Positions 15,401 to 15,586 of a stretch of 15,586 bases of DNA are shown here, one piece after another. Each line of letters begins with the position of its first letter. The first letter of the stretch is position 1. The stretch is from an uncultured Bacteroidaceae bacterium (lineage in GTDB: Bacteria; Bacteroidota; Bacteroidia; Bacteroidales; Bacteroidaceae), in NCBI GenBank assembly GCA_904502235.1, contig CAJGDP010000037.1, positions 1-15,586 on the forward strand, in the 5' to 3' direction. The position numbers and the translations under genes are program-made. Below the pieces are notes generated by a model. The model was not told the origin of the DNA, made no database searches, and saw nothing but the letters and a program-made list of their open reading frames with translations.

Positions 15401-15586
15401 CACATATATCTGGCACAATATCTATTATCCGGCAAACTCTAACGATAACCCCAACTACATCGCAGCATTGAACGAAGACGAGGTGGTTGATATGGCTGCA
15501 TCAAAAGATTATGCTTATGGAGATAACCCGACATACAACACAAAAGACGGTGGTAACAGCATCTGTTGGGCAATCTACAATGTAAA
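12420..15586 (+). CDS. Large exported C10 cysteine peptidase with mosaic repeat tail (3' end outside window)
   Basis: The reading frame is open from ATG 12420 to the window edge, 1055 codons with no stop, so the gene is partial. Residues 1-23 are a signal peptide (AWA|QER). The C10 domain spans about 24-265, with C68 in TGCGPTAF, H219 in GRHIFILDGY and W238 in FNFGWNGMGNGWY. The Cys-His-Trp spacing is nearly that of the first peptidase, and again there is no propeptide. The tail then runs: InlB/Flg_new-type repeats R1 (276-351) and R2 (358-437); module A (441-585), shared with the first peptidase; repeat R3 (597-670); a GEVED-like domain (681-843, FTDFDCNGFNS and VPADATVGTSVIRF); repeat R4 (849-918); and an unrecognised module from 920. 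Such tails usually mediate surface display or binding, which is inference here. The gene is a tandem paralog of 10607-12136, with its own terminator-separated promoter. The start has no Shine-Dalgarno site, as is usual in this group. Confidence 0.88.
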   Translation, partial: MKQKSIFVTLLLALVFAFSNAWAQERGVYDATTMGELVVNLETAPYGQGTPYNSLCPNMGTVNAKTGCGPTAFTILCQYHKWPETGVGTSEVHQGEAIDFSTHTYDYDNMRNDNYPSGYTEAQANAVAMMMRDFGWAHKVTYGSSVTGFSESIKGLKTYFSYNNSRYNTTGSGMDAMYRSDVGDEKFIETLKACLDEGLPIPFSALSIHPTTKEDNGRHIFILDGYTENNYFHFNFGWNGMGNGWYKLDNVQPDDESDYSTQQRAYPWITPTRTSRTVTASVSPAGAGSVSVNGNSSPAMVTEGTYATLTATANSGYTFSHWSKNGTQVGAEKTLKTKVEAEGNDYVANFLAVGTTRVNVSVSYNSNYGTVTQNGNAISGTGLTPYQNTEVTLVATPLDGYVFNGWTVTVGTTSTKYTTTNLTFVAKENASVYADFSSATQTNTIDLANGTLTNDGQSTSKFSQWAAKDNFTNLKLNAAYNGTALNAISTTKLYAGGYDANSNPQIPVTYTISVDEKYVITSYSISYTASSADVTVTANGAKMARSGQVFAVTDVNSNRTSFVVNSTNAQHNIEINSFTVETKVVDGESSGTVTPTTYTISVTATEGGSAYVGTGTSTTVTAGNSVMLTATANNGYTFDGWYNGTNRVSTDLQYTFTPTASGSYQAKFTANATPDQPTYPDVTGSIYTNNYLTSVTTEGVDKNINYTASAHPGSTIVKLDGVTVEQGSSFTINLVAKSLSSSTSTVYEDMRYCHASLFTDFDCNGFNSVADKKWGTKSPSNNVAGNYSSVMNITHTVNVPADATVGTSVIRFIYTNAWTDWPTGGTATLDKGIVYDIPVTVVEPKEVVYYTITATAGEGGSVSPATSTVEEGNSVTLTATASTGYYFVNWTKNGVEVSTDATYSFTATEITSLVANFEQIVVNATLTDAQGNTYNVQLSGFTNGVTKETVAEKLLEAYPYITLGTVENVITLNGSNGAYTYTNTVELPFKVSNATYIWHNIYYPANSNDNPNYIAALNEDEVVDMAASKDYAYGDNPTYNTKDGGNSICWAIYNV
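13245..13472 (+). repeat. InlB/Flg_new-type beta repeat R1
   Basis: Residues 276-351 of the second peptidase. The pattern is VTASVSPAGAGSVS, EGTYATLTATANSGYTFSHW and a final YVANF, as in divergent InlB B-repeats. GC is about 50% by hand count over three 60-nt lines. Confidence 0.8.
13491..13730 (+). repeat. InlB/Flg_new-type beta repeat R2 (divergent)
   Basis: Residues 358-437. The same pattern is more diverged: VSVSYNSNYGTVT, NTEVTLVATPLDGYVFNGW, VYADF. It directly follows R1. Confidence 0.7.
13740..14174 (+). other. Beta-rich module A, copy in the second peptidase (residues 441-585)
   Basis: Landmarks FSQW, NAAYNGTALNAI, VTYTISVDEKYVITSYSISY and EINSFTVETK correspond in order to those of 11510-11986 in the neighbouring gene. 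The stretch is A+T-rich (about 28-42% GC in 60-nt lines) compared with the repeats on both sides. Confidence 0.6.
14208..14429 (+). repeat. InlB/Flg_new-type beta repeat R3
   Basis: Residues 597-670: YTISVTATEGGSAYV, AGNSVMLTATANNGYTFDGW, YQAKF. It is closest to R1 and R4 at the DNA level, for example in the codons for LTATANxGYTF. Confidence 0.8.
14460..14948 (+). other. GEVED-like domain
   Basis: Residues 681-843. LFTDFDCNGFNS (an acidic 'DFNxDGxF'-type motif), HTVNVPADATVGTSVIRFIYTNAW and KGIVYDIPVTV fit GEVED domains found in Bacteroidetes secreted proteins. GC is about 32-33% over 14461-14640 by hand count, far below the flanking repeats. Confidence 0.6.
14964..15173 (+). repeat. InlB/Flg_new-type beta repeat R4
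   Basis: Residues 849-918: YTITATAGEGGSVSPATST, EGNSVTLTATASTGYYFVNW, LVANFEQ. It resembles R1 in the consensus SVSPA and TLTATA segments. Confidence 0.8.

Overview
The window looks like a chromosomal segment of a Bacteroidales bacterium (Bacteroidaceae/Prevotellaceae/Muribaculaceae type). This rests on promoter-like TAnnTTTG boxes, A-rich start regions that mostly lack a Shine-Dalgarno site, a secreted GH2 beta-galactosidase, a GH109-like oxidoreductase-fold protein, C10 (streptopain-type) peptidases, and a C-terminal tail typical of Bacteroidales secreted proteins (YDLTGRRV...GVYIINGQKVLVK). Genus cannot be fixed from this sequence.

Region 1 (69-5139, + strand) is a tightly packed three-gene unit. 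It holds recJ (single-strand 5'-3' exonuclease), recQ (3'-5' helicase, GTG start 2 nt after the recJ stop, with an unusual domain order) and cstA (CstA-type membrane transporter, overlapping recQ by 4 nt). It ends in a palindrome whose two arms carry the stop codons of cstA and of the convergent gene.

Region 2 (5151-10406, - strand) holds two carbohydrate-related genes. A 1329-residue exported GH2 beta-galactosidase has two ricin-like units at its N terminus and is followed by a strong hairpin terminator. Downstream lies a cytosolic GH109/Gfo-Idh-MocA-family gene. Its best promoter match (TTTG-N20-TATTTTTG) lies partly inside that terminator.

Region 3 (10607-15586, + strand) is divergent from the galactosidase. 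It carries two tandem, paralogous, exported C10 cysteine peptidases, each with its own TAnnTTTG box and separated by a 17-bp hairpin terminator. The first (509 aa) ends with a sorting-type tail. The second starts at 12420 and is still open at the window edge (1055 codons visible). Its C-terminal part is a mosaic of four InlB-type/Flg_new-like beta repeats, a module shared with the first peptidase, a GEVED-like domain and an unrecognised module. In both enzymes the catalytic domain follows the signal peptide directly, with no SpeB-like propeptide and no Spi-like inhibitor gene in view.

Taken together, the right half looks like an exported host- or food-polymer degradation locus (galactoside cleavage plus proteolysis), next to an unrelated DNA-repair/transport operon. 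No tRNA, rRNA, CRISPR array, IS element or SusC/SusD pair is visible. The most unusual material is the pair of propeptide-less C10 peptidases and the modular, compositionally mosaic tail of the second one.
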